This document shows positions 43,905 through 53,067 of a stretch of DNA of 64,000 bases, piece by piece. The DNA lies in assembly GCF_029478665.1 (NCBI RefSeq), contig NZ_JARPQB010000006.1, positions 50,530-114,529 of the forward strand. The letters are read 5' to 3'. The position numbers and the translations under genes were made by a program. Within the stretch, counting starts at the first letter, position 1. Every line of letters begins with the position of its first letter. The notes under the pieces were generated by a model. The model saw only the letters and a program-made list of their open reading frames with translations, did no database searches and was not told the origin of the DNA. Source of the stretch: Pseudomonas entomophila. GTDB lineage: Bacteria; Pseudomonadota; Gammaproteobacteria; Pseudomonadales; Pseudomonadaceae.

Positions 43905-46307
43905 ATGAGGCGTGTCAGCCTTGACCGATTTTACGCGGGGCTTCTGGCCCTGTTGTTGTGCGTGGCCGTACCGGCCTGGGCCCAGCCGGCCACGCCGGTA
44001 TCGCGCCTGGCCGTGGCCGAGCAGCAGGTGCTGGACGAAAACGCCGGGCTGGAGGAATTGAGCGAACGGCTCGACCAGATCCGCCAGGGCGTCACCAGCA
44101 ACGCCAACGATGACTTGCTCGCGCAACTGCGCCAGTCGGCCCTGCAGGTGCAGCGCCAGGCCGATGTGCTGGTCACCCAGCGCACCGCCGACGTGCAGCG
44201 CCTGGACGACCAGCTCAACGTGCTCGGCCCGCAGATGCCGGAAGAGGCGCAGAGCCTGACCCGCCAGCGCAAGCAGCTTACCGACGAGAAGAACGAGGTG
44301 CTCGCCGAGCAGAAGGACGCCACTACGCTGGCCCAATCGGCCCGTGACCTGTCCACCCAGATCGTCAACCTGCGCCGCAGCCTGTTCAACTCGCAGATCA
44401 CCAGCCGCGCCGCCAGCCCGCTGAGCCCGGCGTTCTGGTCGAGCCTGATCCGCCCCACCGACGACGACGTGGCCCGCCTGCGCGACCTGCGCGGCGAGGC
44501 GTCGGATGCCATGGCCAGCGCCTTCAGTGCCGAGCACCGCTGGTGGTTCATCACCGCCCTGGTCGCCGCCGTGCTGGTCTGGACCCTGGTGCGCCGGGTG
44601 CTCGAGCGGTTGCTGGCCGACGCGATGATCCGCTGGCTGCCCGAAGGCCGCTTGCGCCGCAGCGCCCTGGCGCTGAGTGTCAGCCTGGCGACCCTGGGCA
44701 CCATTTCCGGCTCGGTGTCGCTGCTGCGCTGGGGCCTGGAAAGCAGCGCCGACCTCGGCCCTGACCTGGCCAGCCTGACCAATCACATCCTCGCGTTGGT
44801 GGTGTTCAGCGCCTTCATCTCCGGCCTGGGCCGCGCCATGCTGATGCTGCAGCGCCCGTCCTGGCGCCTGCCGCCGATCGCCGACGAAGTGGCCAGCGCC
44901 CTGGGCTGGTTCCCCAAGGTACTGGCCCTGGCGCTGATGGTGCTGCTCACCCAGGAGCGTATCAACAGCGTGATCGGTACCAGCCTGGCCTTGACCCTGG
45001 CCACCAACGGCGTGACCGCGCTGGTGGTGTCGCTGCTGTTCGTCGTGGCCCTGCTGCGCTATCGCCGCGCCCATCGCCTGCATGACCTGGAGCGCCCGAA
45101 AGGGCTGGCCGGGCTGATTCCGTTCGTGATCGTGGTATGGGTGGTGGCGATCCTGTTGACGCTGCTGGCCGGCTACCTGACGCTGGCGTACTTCCTCACC
45201 GCCAAGCTGCTGTGGATCAGCGTGGTGGTGACCTGCGCCTACCTGCTGGTCACGGTGTTCGGCGACCTGTGCGAAACGTTGCTGTCCCCTCGCCAGCCGG
45301 GTGGCCTGGCACTGGCCTCGGCCCTGGGCCTGCAGCAACGGCACCAGGCCCAGGCCAGCACGGTGCTGGCGGGCATTGGCCGCACACTGCTGCTGTTCGC
45401 CGCCGCATTGCTGGTGTTCATGCCTTCGGGCACCAGCCCGGGCGAGCTGCTGCTGAGCCTGGCGGACTGGGACGGCACCGGCGGCAAGGTGCTGGGTAAC
45501 CTGAACATCGTGCCCCAGGACATCTTCCTGGCGGTGGCGATCTTCCTCGGCGGCTGGTTCGCCATCCGCGTGGTCAAGCGCTGGCTGAGTGAGCGCCTGC
45601 TGCCGGAAACCGACATGGACGCCGGCATGCGCGCCTCGCTGGTGACCCTGGTGGGCTACCTCGGTTTCCTGTTCCTGGCCATGCTGGTGATGTCCACCCT
45701 GCACATCAACCTGACCAGCCTGACCTGGGTGGTCAGTGCGCTGTCGGTGGGTATCGGTTTCGGTCTGCAGCAGATCGTGCAGAACTTCATTTCCGGCCTG
45801 ATCCTGCTCACCGAGCGCCCGGTGAAGGTGGGCGACTGGGTCAGCCTGGCCGGTGTCGAGGGGGATATTCGCCGGATCAACGTGCGCGCCACCGAGATCC
45901 AGATGTCCGACCGCTCGACAGTGATCGTGCCCAACTCGCAGTTCATCTCGCAGAACGTGCGCAACGTGACCATGGCCAACGCCCTCGGGGTAGTCAGCGT
46001 CACTTTGACGCTGCCGCTGGAAACCGACCCCGGGAAAGTGCGCGAGGTGCTGCTGGCGGCATACAAGGAGCACGAGTCGATCCTCGATGCGCCGGCCACG
46101 TCGGTGACCTTCAAGGACCTGACCAGCAGTGGCATGGTGATCGGGGTGAGCGGCTACGTGGCGTCGCCTCGGCAGGTGTCGAGCACGCGCAGCGACCTGT
46201 TGTTCACCATCCTCGGGCGCTTGCGCGACGAGGGCATTGCCCTGTCCTCGCCGCAGAGCATGGTGCTGGTGCAAGAGAACGGGCGCCCGGCCGACGAGTC
46301 TGCTTGA
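43905..46307 (+). CDS. DUF3772/MscS-family mechanosensitive channel
   Basis: 800 residues. A signal peptide (LLALLLCVAVPAWA) leads a periplasmic coiled-coil/DUF3772 region (about 30-205, with QQVLDENAGLEELSERLDQI). Multiple TM helices follow to about 600, then the MscS pore and beta domain: LTWVVSALSVGIGFGLQQIVQNFISGLIL, RPVKVGDWVSLAGVEGDI and VPNSQFISQNVRN. It should release osmolytes on hypo-osmotic shock. Larger size and DUF3772 separate it from MscS proper (286 aa). It begins 54 bases after ada in the same direction, possibly with its own promoter. Confidence 0.9.
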   Translation: MRRVSLDRFYAGLLALLLCVAVPAWAQPATPVSRLAVAEQQVLDENAGLEELSERLDQIRQGVTSNANDDLLAQLRQSALQVQRQADVLVTQRTADVQRLDDQLNVLGPQMPEEAQSLTRQRKQLTDEKNEVLAEQKDATTLAQSARDLSTQIVNLRRSLFNSQITSRAASPLSPAFWSSLIRPTDDDVARLRDLRGEASDAMASAFSAEHRWWFITALVAAVLVWTLVRRVLERLLADAMIRWLPEGRLRRSALALSVSLATLGTISGSVSLLRWGLESSADLGPDLASLTNHILALVVFSAFISGLGRAMLMLQRPSWRLPPIADEVASALGWFPKVLALALMVLLTQERINSVIGTSLALTLATNGVTALVVSLLFVVALLRYRRAHRLHDLERPKGLAGLIPFVIVVWVVAILLTLLAGYLTLAYFLTAKLLWISVVVTCAYLLVTVFGDLCETLLSPRQPGGLALASALGLQQRHQAQASTVLAGIGRTLLLFAAALLVFMPSGTSPGELLLSLADWDGTGGKVLGNLNIVPQDIFLAVAIFLGGWFAIRVVKRWLSERLLPETDMDAGMRASLVTLVGYLGFLFLAMLVMSTLHINLTSLTWVVSALSVGIGFGLQQIVQNFISGLILLTERPVKVGDWVSLAGVEGDIRRINVRATEIQMSDRSTVIVPNSQFISQNVRNVTMANALGVVSVTLTLPLETDPGKVREVLLAAYKEHESILDAPATSVTFKDLTSSGMVIGVSGYVASPRQVSSTRSDLLFTILGRLRDEGIALSSPQSMVLVQENGRPADESA

Positions 46308-46330
46308 TGCCCCTCGGGGCTGCTTTGCAG

Positions 46331-46400
46331 CCCATCGCGGGTAAACCCGCGCCTACAGGCTCAACTCTGCACCTGTGGGCGCGGGTTTACCCGCGATGGG
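46331..46400. repeat. REPIN (CGCGGGTAAACCCGC type)
   Basis: CGCGGGTAAACCCGCGCCTACAG faces CTGTGGGCGCGGGTTTACCCGCG. The core is degenerate (TAGGCGC instead of TAGGAGC), between convergent genes. Confidence 0.8.
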
Positions 46401-46421
46401 CGCAAAGCGCCCCATTGGTAC

Positions 46422-47639
46422 TCAATGCTGCTTGGCCCTTCGAATCCTCAGCAGGATTACCAGCAGCAACAGCCCTGCCACGGGTGCCATCCCTAGCAGG
46501 GCCTCCCGCGCCGCCAACCCCGCCCCCAGCACATTCAACCCGCCATACAGCAGCTTGAACAGGTTCAGCAGGTAGTAGGTGATCGCAATGATCGACAAAC
46601 CTTCCACTGCCCGCTGGATCTTCACCTGGGCATCGGCCCGGGCATTGAGGCTGCGCAGGATCTCGGCGTTCTGTTCCTCCATTTCCACCTGCACCCGCGC
46701 CTGCAACAGGTCGCCCAGGTTGGCGACGTTCTTCGCCAGCTGTTCCAGCCGTTGTTCGGTGGCCACGCAGTAGCGCAGTGTCGGCTTGAAGCGCCGCTCG
46801 ATGAACACTCCCAGGCGCTGGCAGTCGGCGACATGGCTTTCGCGCAGCTCGCCCAGGCGCTCGAACACCAATTGCGCATAGGCCTGGCTGGCACCGAAGC
46901 GGTGGCGGGTCTGTACCGTGCGATCCACCACCTGGCGTGACAAATGAGCGATGGCCTCGAGCAGGGCCTTGGAGTCGTTGGGCGCGACGCTGGTGCTGCG
47001 TTCGGAGAGGCTGACCAGGGTCTTGTCGAAGCCGTCCAGCTCCTGGCCCAGGGCCTTGGCCGTGTCCAGGGTCAGCGAGGCCATCATGCGGTAGGTCTCG
47101 ATCTCCAGCAGGCGGCGGATCATGCGGCCCTGGCGATAGGCGTTGAGCCGGCGGTTGATGAACAGGAAGCGGTTGGTGCCGTCCTCGGTCAGGCGGAAAT
47201 CGCTCCACACCACCGCATCGCCACCACCGACGCTGGAGCCGCAGGGGTCCTTGAAGCCATAACGGGCGAGGTCCAGATCCTGTTCGTCGCGTACCAACAC
47301 CTGCACGGCGTTGATCACCTGCGCCGCCTGCGGGGCGATGGCCTCGGCGAGCACGGCGGGCAGGGGGTGCCAGTCGCTGTCGTGGCTGGCGCAGGGCACC
47401 ACCAGGGTCAGGGTGAAGAACTCGGCGTGCCGCTCCCACTTGAACGGGTGGCCGTCGAGCCGGGTGATGCCCTGGGCGGCCTGGGTGTCGAGGGCCTCGG
47501 GGCAGCAGCGTTGCAGCAGGGTTCGACAGTCGGCCTCGCCGCCAAGCAGGGCGAGGTGGTGGACGTGGGCCGGGTCGTCGAAGTACAGCGACGGGCGGGC
47601 GTGCAGTTCATTGTGCAGGGCGGTGCGAAGAGGGTGCAT
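46422..47639 (-). CDS. DUF3422 family membrane protein
   Basis: 405 residues. A long N-terminal cytoplasmic part starts HPLRTALHNELHARPSLYFD, the DUF3422 signature, with KWERHAEFFTLTL. Two membrane helices lie at the C-terminus (AITYYLLNLFKLLYGGL and VAGLLLLVILLRIRR), preceded by a helical segment (VEMEEQNAEILRSLNARA). The topology resembles RMD1/YccA-like inner-membrane anchors with a coiled-coil neck, but function is unknown. It is convergent with the MscS-like gene. Confidence 0.88.
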   Translation of the reverse strand: MHPLRTALHNELHARPSLYFDDPAHVHHLALLGGEADCRTLLQRCCPEALDTQAAQGITRLDGHPFKWERHAEFFTLTLVVPCASHDSDWHPLPAVLAEAIAPQAAQVINAVQVLVRDEQDLDLARYGFKDPCGSSVGGGDAVVWSDFRLTEDGTNRFLFINRRLNAYRQGRMIRRLLEIETYRMMASLTLDTAKALGQELDGFDKTLVSLSERSTSVAPNDSKALLEAIAHLSRQVVDRTVQTRHRFGASQAYAQLVFERLGELRESHVADCQRLGVFIERRFKPTLRYCVATEQRLEQLAKNVANLGDLLQARVQVEMEEQNAEILRSLNARADAQVKIQRAVEGLSIIAITYYLLNLFKLLYGGLNVLGAGLAAREALLGMAPVAGLLLLVILLRIRRAKQH

Positions 47640-47709
47640 GGGGCTGGCCTGGTGTTGTGATTGTGGGGCTACCAGGAGGTGGGACTTCGCGGCGGGGAGG
47701 AAAAGTCAC

Positions 47710-47785
47710 GGCCCATTCGCCGGCAAGGCCGGCTCCTACACTGTGGACTACGACTGTAGGAGCCGGCCTTGCCGGCGAATGGGCC
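47710..47785. repeat. REPIN (CGCCGGCAAGGCCGGC type)
   Basis: CGCCGGCAAGGCCGGCTCCTAC faces its inverted copy between the aldehyde dehydrogenase and DUF3422 genes. Confidence 0.85.
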
Positions 47786-47812
47786 GGAACAGGCGAAGAC
47801 GGGATTACGTCG

Positions 47813-49243
47813 TCAGCCCAGGCACCGCGTCACATGCTTCACCGACTGATACCCCGAAAGCCCCCAAGGTCCGAGCTCGCGGCCAATGCCGCTGCCCTTG
47901 GTCCCGCCCCACGAGGTCTCGACGAACACCGCCTGCACCGAGTTGATCCACACATGCCCGACCTCCAGCGCATCGGCCACGCGCTCGGCGCGTTCCAGGT
48001 CGGCGGAGCAGACGGTGGCCACCAACCCGAAGCGGCTGTCGTTGGCTTGGGTGATGGCTTCGGCTTCAGTGCTGAAGCGGCGCGCACAGAGCACCGGCCC
48101 GAAGATTTCCTCGCCCCATAGGCGGCTGTTCTCTGGCACATCCACATACAGCGTCGGGCTGACGAACCAGCCATCACGGTCCAGCGCCTTGCCGCCGGCC
48201 AGGCACTTCAGGCCTTCCTCGCGGGCGGTGGCGAAGTAGCCGGCGACCTTGAGCCACTGCGCCTGGCTGGTCAGCGGCCCCATGTCGACTTCCTCAGTGA
48301 GCGGGTTGCCCACGCGCAACGCCTCCAGCGCCGCCTGCAAGCGCGGCAGCAGCGCGTTGGCAATGCCATCCTGCACCAGCAGCCGCGAGGTGGCCGAGCA
48401 CATCTGCCCGGCGTTCCAGGTAATGCCGGCGACGATCCACTCCACCGCCTGGTCCACATCGCAATCGTCGAACACCACGATGGCCGACTTGCCGCCCAGC
48501 TCCAGCGTCACCGGCCGGCACTGGGCCGCCGCGGCGCGCATCACCTGGCTGCCGACGCCATTGCTGCCGGTGAACGACAGCTTGTCCAGGCCGTTATGGC
48601 CGCTCAGGGCGGCGCCGGTCTCGGCCTTGCCGTTGACGATGTTCAGCACGCCGGCCGGCAGGCCCAGCTGCTCGGCGATCTGGCCGTAGGCCTGTTCGAT
48701 CAGCGGGGTGACCTCGGAGGGTTTGAGCACCACGGTGCAGCCCGCCGCGAGGGCCGGGGCGAGCTTCCAGGCGCTGGTCACCAGCGGGAAGTTCCACGGC
48801 ACGATCAGGCCGACCACGCCCACCGGCTCCAGGCGGGTGCGGGCGGTGAAGCCCGGCGCGGCCAGGGGCACGTCGCGGTTTTTCGTCGGCAACTGCTCGG
48901 CCAGGTCGGCGTAGTAGGCGAAGGTGGCGATGGCGTCGTCCAGGTCGATCTCGGCCTCGTGGCGCGGCTTGCCGTTGTTGCGCATCTGCAGCGCGATCAG
49001 TTCGTCGCGGCGTTGGCCCAACTGGTCGGCGAAGCCGCGCAGGTAAATGGCGCGCTCGGCGGCGGATACCGTCTTCCAGGACACCAGGGCGCGGCGCGCG
49101 GCGGCCACGGCCTGGTCGACCTGGCCGGCGCTGGCGGCCATCAGTTCAGCGAACGGCTGGCCTTCGGACGGGTTGTGGACAACGATGCAGTCGCTGCCCT
49201 GGCCTTCGACCCAGCGGCCGTCGATGTAATGAGGTGTGGTCAT
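47813..49243 (-). CDS. NAD(P)-dependent aldehyde dehydrogenase (betaine/aminoaldehyde-like)
   Basis: 476 residues. The catalytic residues are C282 in GQMCSAT and E248 in TLELGGKSA; PWNFPL, KPSEVTP and FTGSNGVGSQV form the cofactor site. It oxidises an aldehyde to an acid; the overall look is closest to betaine- or aminobutyraldehyde-type enzymes, which is an impression, not a proof. It is the last gene of a run SnoaL-NCS1 permease-ALDH, starting 13 bases after the permease stop. That suggests it processes a product of the imported compound. Confidence 0.9.
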   Translation of the reverse strand: MTTPHYIDGRWVEGQGSDCIVVHNPSEGQPFAELMAASAGQVDQAVAAARRALVSWKTVSAAERAIYLRGFADQLGQRRDELIALQMRNNGKPRHEAEIDLDDAIATFAYYADLAEQLPTKNRDVPLAAPGFTARTRLEPVGVVGLIVPWNFPLVTSAWKLAPALAAGCTVVLKPSEVTPLIEQAYGQIAEQLGLPAGVLNIVNGKAETGAALSGHNGLDKLSFTGSNGVGSQVMRAAAAQCRPVTLELGGKSAIVVFDDCDVDQAVEWIVAGITWNAGQMCSATSRLLVQDGIANALLPRLQAALEALRVGNPLTEEVDMGPLTSQAQWLKVAGYFATAREEGLKCLAGGKALDRDGWFVSPTLYVDVPENSRLWGEEIFGPVLCARRFSTEAEAITQANDSRFGLVATVCSADLERAERVADALEVGHVWINSVQAVFVETSWGGTKGSGIGRELGPWGLSGYQSVKHVTRCLG

Positions 49244-49256
49244 GGTCAGATTCCAG

Positions 49257-50756
49257 TCAGGCCATTTCGGCGGTGGTCACGGGCTTTACGGGCGTGCTTT
49301 TGCAGCGCACCCAGCGCGGGCCCCGGGGGCCATACACGCCAGCGGGTTCGGGGAACAGGTTGAGCAGGATCAGGTACAGCACGGCGGCGATACCCAGGGT
49401 CACCGGCAGGCTCAGGTCGATGCCGTCGGCCAGTTCACCCAGCGGGCCGACGAACTGCCCCGGCAGGTTGACGAAGCACAGGCCGACCACCGCGCTGGGG
49501 ATCCACGCCCCCATGCCGCGCCAGTTCCAGCCGTGGTCGAACCAGTAGTGGCCGCCTTGCTGGCCACGGGTGAACACCTGCAGGTCGTCGGCATGGTAGA
49601 AGCCGCGGCGGGTGATCAGGCCGAGGATCATGATCACCATCCAGGGGCTGGTGCAGGTGATGATCAGCACGGCGAAGGTCGATACGCTCTGCACCAGGTT
49701 GAAGGTGAAGCGGCCGACGAAGATGAAGCCGATGGCCAGCACGCCGATCAGCAGGGTGGCGGCGGCGCGGCTGAGCAGGCGCGGGAACACGCTGGACATG
49801 TCCAGGCCAGTGCCATACAGCGCCGTGGTGCCGGTGGACATGCCGCCGATCACCGCGATCAGGCATACCGGCAGGAAGAACCAGCCCGGCGAGATCGCCA
49901 GCAGGCCGCCGACGTAGTTGTTGGCGGCGATGTAGTCCGGCGCCTGGCTGGCCACCAGGGTGGCGGTGCACAGGCCGAACAGGAACGGGATCAGCGTGGC
50001 GGCCTGGGCGAGGATCACCGCCAGCATGATGCGCGACTTGGGTGTTTCGCGCGGGATGTAGCGCGACCAGTCACCCAGGAAGGCGCCGAATGAAACCGGG
50101 TTGCTCATGGCCAGGATCGCCGCGCCGACGAACGCTGCCCAGAAGCCGGCCTGGCCGAGGTTGACGCTGCCGGCGTAGCCCGCGTCGAACGGCCCGGCGA
50201 AGGCGAAGATGCCCAGCAGGAACAGCAGGCTCGAAGCCCACACCGCGATCTTGTTGACCCACAGCATGAAGCGGAAGCCGAAGATGCACACCACCAGCAC
50301 CAGCACCGCGAACAGGCCGTAGGCCAGGCCCAGGGTGAGGTCGGTTTCCGGCAGGCCGACCAGGCGCTTGGCGCCGCCGACCAGGGCATCGCCCGAGCTC
50401 CATACCGACAGCGAGAAGAACGCCACGGCGGTGAGCAACGACAGGAACGAACCGACGATACGCCCGTGCACGCCAAAGTGCGCGCCGGACGACACGGCGT
50501 TGTTGGTGCCGTTGAGCGCGCCGAACAGGCCCATCGGCGCGAGGATCAGCGCGCCGACGCCGACGCCGAGCAGGATCGCCCAGACCCCGGCCTGGAACGA
50601 CAGCCCGAACAGTACCGGGAAGCTGCCCAGCACGGCGGTGGCGAAGGTGTTGGCGCCGCCGAAGATCAGGCGGAACAGGTCCAGCGGGGCGGCGTCGCGT
50701 TGATCGTCGGGGATCTGTTCGACGCCATTGGTCTCGATACCGGTCGAGTGGCTCAT
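49257..50756 (-). CDS. NCS1-family permease (cytosine permease-like)
   Basis: 499 residues with about 12 membrane helices. NCS1 features are FRLIFGGANTFATAVLGSFPVLFGLSF at the N-terminus, GTNNAVSSGAHFGVHG, and MSNPVSFGAFLGDWSRYIP. The family imports nucleobases, allantoin, hydantoins, thiamine or related compounds. Which one cannot be read. It follows the SnoaL-like gene by 87 bases and precedes the aldehyde dehydrogenase by 13. The start has GGAG seven bases upstream. The divergent hydrolase genes on the other side of 51234-51608 probably belong to the same pathway. Confidence 0.88.
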   Translation of the reverse strand: MSHSTGIETNGVEQIPDDQRDAAPLDLFRLIFGGANTFATAVLGSFPVLFGLSFQAGVWAILLGVGVGALILAPMGLFGALNGTNNAVSSGAHFGVHGRIVGSFLSLLTAVAFFSLSVWSSGDALVGGAKRLVGLPETDLTLGLAYGLFAVLVLVVCIFGFRFMLWVNKIAVWASSLLFLLGIFAFAGPFDAGYAGSVNLGQAGFWAAFVGAAILAMSNPVSFGAFLGDWSRYIPRETPKSRIMLAVILAQAATLIPFLFGLCTATLVASQAPDYIAANNYVGGLLAISPGWFFLPVCLIAVIGGMSTGTTALYGTGLDMSSVFPRLLSRAAATLLIGVLAIGFIFVGRFTFNLVQSVSTFAVLIITCTSPWMVIMILGLITRRGFYHADDLQVFTRGQQGGHYWFDHGWNWRGMGAWIPSAVVGLCFVNLPGQFVGPLGELADGIDLSLPVTLGIAAVLYLILLNLFPEPAGVYGPRGPRWVRCKSTPVKPVTTAEMA

Positions 50757-50843
50757 GGTGATGCTCCAGCGCGAATGTTGTCGGCCGTCGGGCGGCCTTG
50801 TTGTGGGTGCGATGGCAGTGCGGCAGGGCCGCTTGAAATGTGA

Positions 50844-51233
50844 TCAGCTCGGCGAGACGACCGACAGGTGCTCGTGGCAGGCCAGCCAGCGTTCACCGTG
50901 CAGGCGGAAGACGATGGTCTCGCGCTCGTTCAGGTCCAGCACTTCACCGGCGACGCGCAGGCGCGTGGCCACATCGTGCATGAAGATCGCCAGGTCGCCT
51001 TGCAGGCTAACCTGCGCGTTGCTGGACGCGCAGCCGAGCACGGCGAAGCCGTCCGCCTGCCAGTTGGCCCAGAGGTCTTCATAGGCGCGGCGCGACAACA
51101 GCGGTTGCGGCAAGGTGTGGAAGAGGAAGGTGGCGTCTTCGCTGAAGCAGTCGAAGTAACGGGCGGTGTCGTTGCAGGCGAAGGCGGCGACGAGGTCGGC
51201 GGCGGCCTGCCGTACCTGGAGTGTCTGGTCCAC
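50844..51233 (-). CDS. SnoaL/NTF2-like small protein
   Basis: 129 residues of a cystatin-like (SnoaL/DUF4440) fold: QAAADLVAAFACNDTARYFDCFSEDATFLFHT, then the C-terminal strands ETIVFRLHGERWLACHEHLSVV. Family members are small enzymes or ligand-binding proteins, and the name gives no reaction. The GTG start at 51233 has GAGG eight bases upstream. It is first in the SnoaL-NCS1-ALDH operon and divergent from the isochorismatase-type genes. Confidence 0.8.
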   Translation of the reverse strand: MDQTLQVRQAAADLVAAFACNDTARYFDCFSEDATFLFHTLPQPLLSRRAYEDLWANWQADGFAVLGCASSNAQVSLQGDLAIFMHDVATRLRVAGEVLDLNERETIVFRLHGERWLACHEHLSVVSPS

Positions 51234-51608
51234 GGGAGTGGCCTCACGGTTTCTTGTGATTGTTGGTGAAGCGATTCTGGTGGGGGGCGGCGAGGGGACA
51301 AATCGCTGCGGGCAAATAATCAGTTCATGAATTTGTGAAGTGTTGTGGGTCGAGGACGCTATCGTTCTTCAGATGGAACTCTGAGGGTTCACCCATGGGG
51401 CTACCGGCCCGCGCCTCTCCTCTCTACCGTTGGCCCTGTCGCCCGCCTGGCCTCAGACCGCACGGGCATTTCCCAAGGCCCGCCGACTGACGGTCGCTTC
51501 GTTCAGCCTGCGTTGCCTACTCTCATAGTCCCCCACCGTGGATATGTGGGGCGCGGCCCGTCCGCACCGGCCAGGATGGCCTGTTCTCCAAACCAAGAGG
51601 AGAGAACG
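51234..51608. other. Divergent regulatory region of the accessory metabolic block
   Basis: 375 bases with no convincing gene. It must hold both promoters. A short palindrome TTCATGAA lies in an AT-rich pocket (about 51326-51333), a reasonable LysR target area. Otherwise no operator is claimed. Confidence 0.5.
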
Positions 51609-52298
51609 ATGAGCAATTTCTCGCAAGCCGCCAACTTCGAAGGCCAGGTGCCGCGCATCGACCCCGACAACGCCACGATGCTGCTGATCGACCACCAGAG
51701 CGGTCTGTTCCAGACGGTCAAGGACATGCCCATGACCGAACTGCGGGCCAATGCCATCACCCTGGCCAAGATCGCCAGCCTGGCGAAAATCCCCGTCATC
51801 ACCACCGCATCAGTACCGCAAGGGCCCAACGGCCCGCTGATTCCGGAAATCCATGAGGCCGCGCCGCACGCGAAATACGTGGCTCGCAAAGGCGAGATCA
51901 ACGCCTGGGACAACGCCGAGTTCGTTGCCGCGGTGGAAGCGACCGGGCGCAAGCAACTGATCATCGCCGGCACCATCACCAGCGTGTGCATGGCCTTCCC
52001 CAGCATCAGCGCGGTGGCCGCCGGCTACCAGGTATTCGCGGTCATCGATGCGTCAGGTACCTACTCCAAGATGGCCCAGGAAGTGACCCTGGCGCGGGTG
52101 GTCCAGGCCGGCGTGGTACCGATGGATACCGCCGCCGTCTGCTCCGAGGTGCAACGCACCTGGAACCGTCCGGATGCCGCCCAGTGGGCCGAGGCCTACA
52201 GCGCGGTGTTCCCGCACTACCAACTGCTGATCGAGAGCTACATGAAGGCCCAGGCCGTCGTTACCCAGAATGAACAACTGGATTCGCAACGCACCTGA
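51609..52298 (+). CDS. Isochorismatase-like cysteine hydrolase
   Basis: 229 residues. The triad pattern of the family is visible: Asp in [11 protein letters not shown], Lys in [13 protein letters not shown], and nucleophilic Cys in [10 protein letters not shown], preceded by the cis-peptide region. Relatives hydrolyse isochorismate, nicotinamide, N-carbamoyl compounds or biuret. The C-terminus extends about 25 residues beyond YcaC. The ATG at 51609 follows AGAGGAGAG. The second hydrolase gene begins 34 bases after its stop, so they form an operon. Confidence 0.88.
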   Translation: MSNFSQAANFEGQVPRIDPDNATMLLIDHQSGLFQTVKDMPMTELRANAITLAKIASLAKIPVITTASVPQGPNGPLIPEIHEAAPHAKYVARKGEINAWDNAEFVAAVEATGRKQLIIAGTITSVCMAFPSISAVAAGYQVFAVIDASGTYSKMAQEVTLARVVQAGVVPMDTAAVCSEVQRTWNRPDAAQWAEAYSAVFPHYQLLIESYMKAQAVVTQNEQLDSQRT

Positions 52299-52332
52299 GT
52301 CGGGTTTTCCAATCCCCGCAAGGAGAAGCACC

Positions 52333-52953
52333 ATGGCATTCCAATACAAGCGTCTGGACAAGAACAACGCTGCGGTACTGCTGGTCGATCACCAGACCGG
52401 GCTGTTGTCGCTGGTGCGCGACATCGACCCGGACCGGTTCAAGAACAACGTGCTGGCGCTGGCCGACCTGGCCAAGTACTTCAAGCTGCCGACCATCCTC
52501 ACCACCAGCTTCGAGACCGGCCCCAACGGCCCGCTGGTGCCCGAGCTCAAGGAGCAGTTCCCCGAGGCGCCGTACGTCGCCCGCCCCGGCAACATCAACG
52601 CCTGGGACAACGAGGACTTCGTCAAGGCGGTGAAGGCCACCGGCAAGAAGCAGCTGATCATTGCCGGCGTGGTCACCGAGGTGTGCGTGGCCTTCCCGGC
52701 GCTGTCGGCGCTGGAGGAGGGCTTCGACGTGTTCGTGGTCACCGACGCCTCCGGCACCTTCAACGAACTGACCCGCGACTCGGCCTGGCGGCGCATGGAG
52801 GCCGCCGGCGCCCAGTTGATGACCTGGTTCGGCGTGGCCTGCGAGCTGCACCGTGACTGGCGCAACGACATCGAAGGGCTGGGCACGCTGTTCTCCAACC
52901 ACATCCCCGACTACCGCAACCTGATGACCAGCTACAGCAAACTGGCCAAGTGA
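52333..52953 (+). CDS. ycaC: YcaC-like cysteine hydrolase
   Basis: 206 residues, almost E. coli YcaC in length and wording: VLLVDHQTGLLSLVRD, YVARPGNINAWDNEDF, VVTEVCVAFPAL with the putative nucleophilic Cys, and MTWFGVACELHRDWRND. YcaC forms an octameric assembly with an isochorismatase fold; the physiological substrate is unknown. AGGAG precedes the ATG. It is a paralogue of the upstream gene, probably by old duplication. Confidence 0.92.
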   Translation: MAFQYKRLDKNNAAVLLVDHQTGLLSLVRDIDPDRFKNNVLALADLAKYFKLPTILTTSFETGPNGPLVPELKEQFPEAPYVARPGNINAWDNEDFVKAVKATGKKQLIIAGVVTEVCVAFPALSALEEGFDVFVVTDASGTFNELTRDSAWRRMEAAGAQLMTWFGVACELHRDWRNDIEGLGTLFSNHIPDYRNLMTSYSKLAK

Positions 52954-53067
52954 CCGGCAGCCCGGGCCCCGTTACAAGGGCCCGGGCCTGGTGACGCCCA
53001 CGGCCCCTGTGACGATCCCTGGAGAATGGCGGATGATGCAGCGGTGAGCCGTGGACGAGTATTGCCG

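Noticed and set aside
43383..46274. Long minus-strand open frame opposite the MscS-like gene
   Set aside because: It is His/Gln/Gly-rich shadow sequence without domains. Similar shadows at 16718-18970, 27813-30599 and 60205-62694 were rejected for the same reason.
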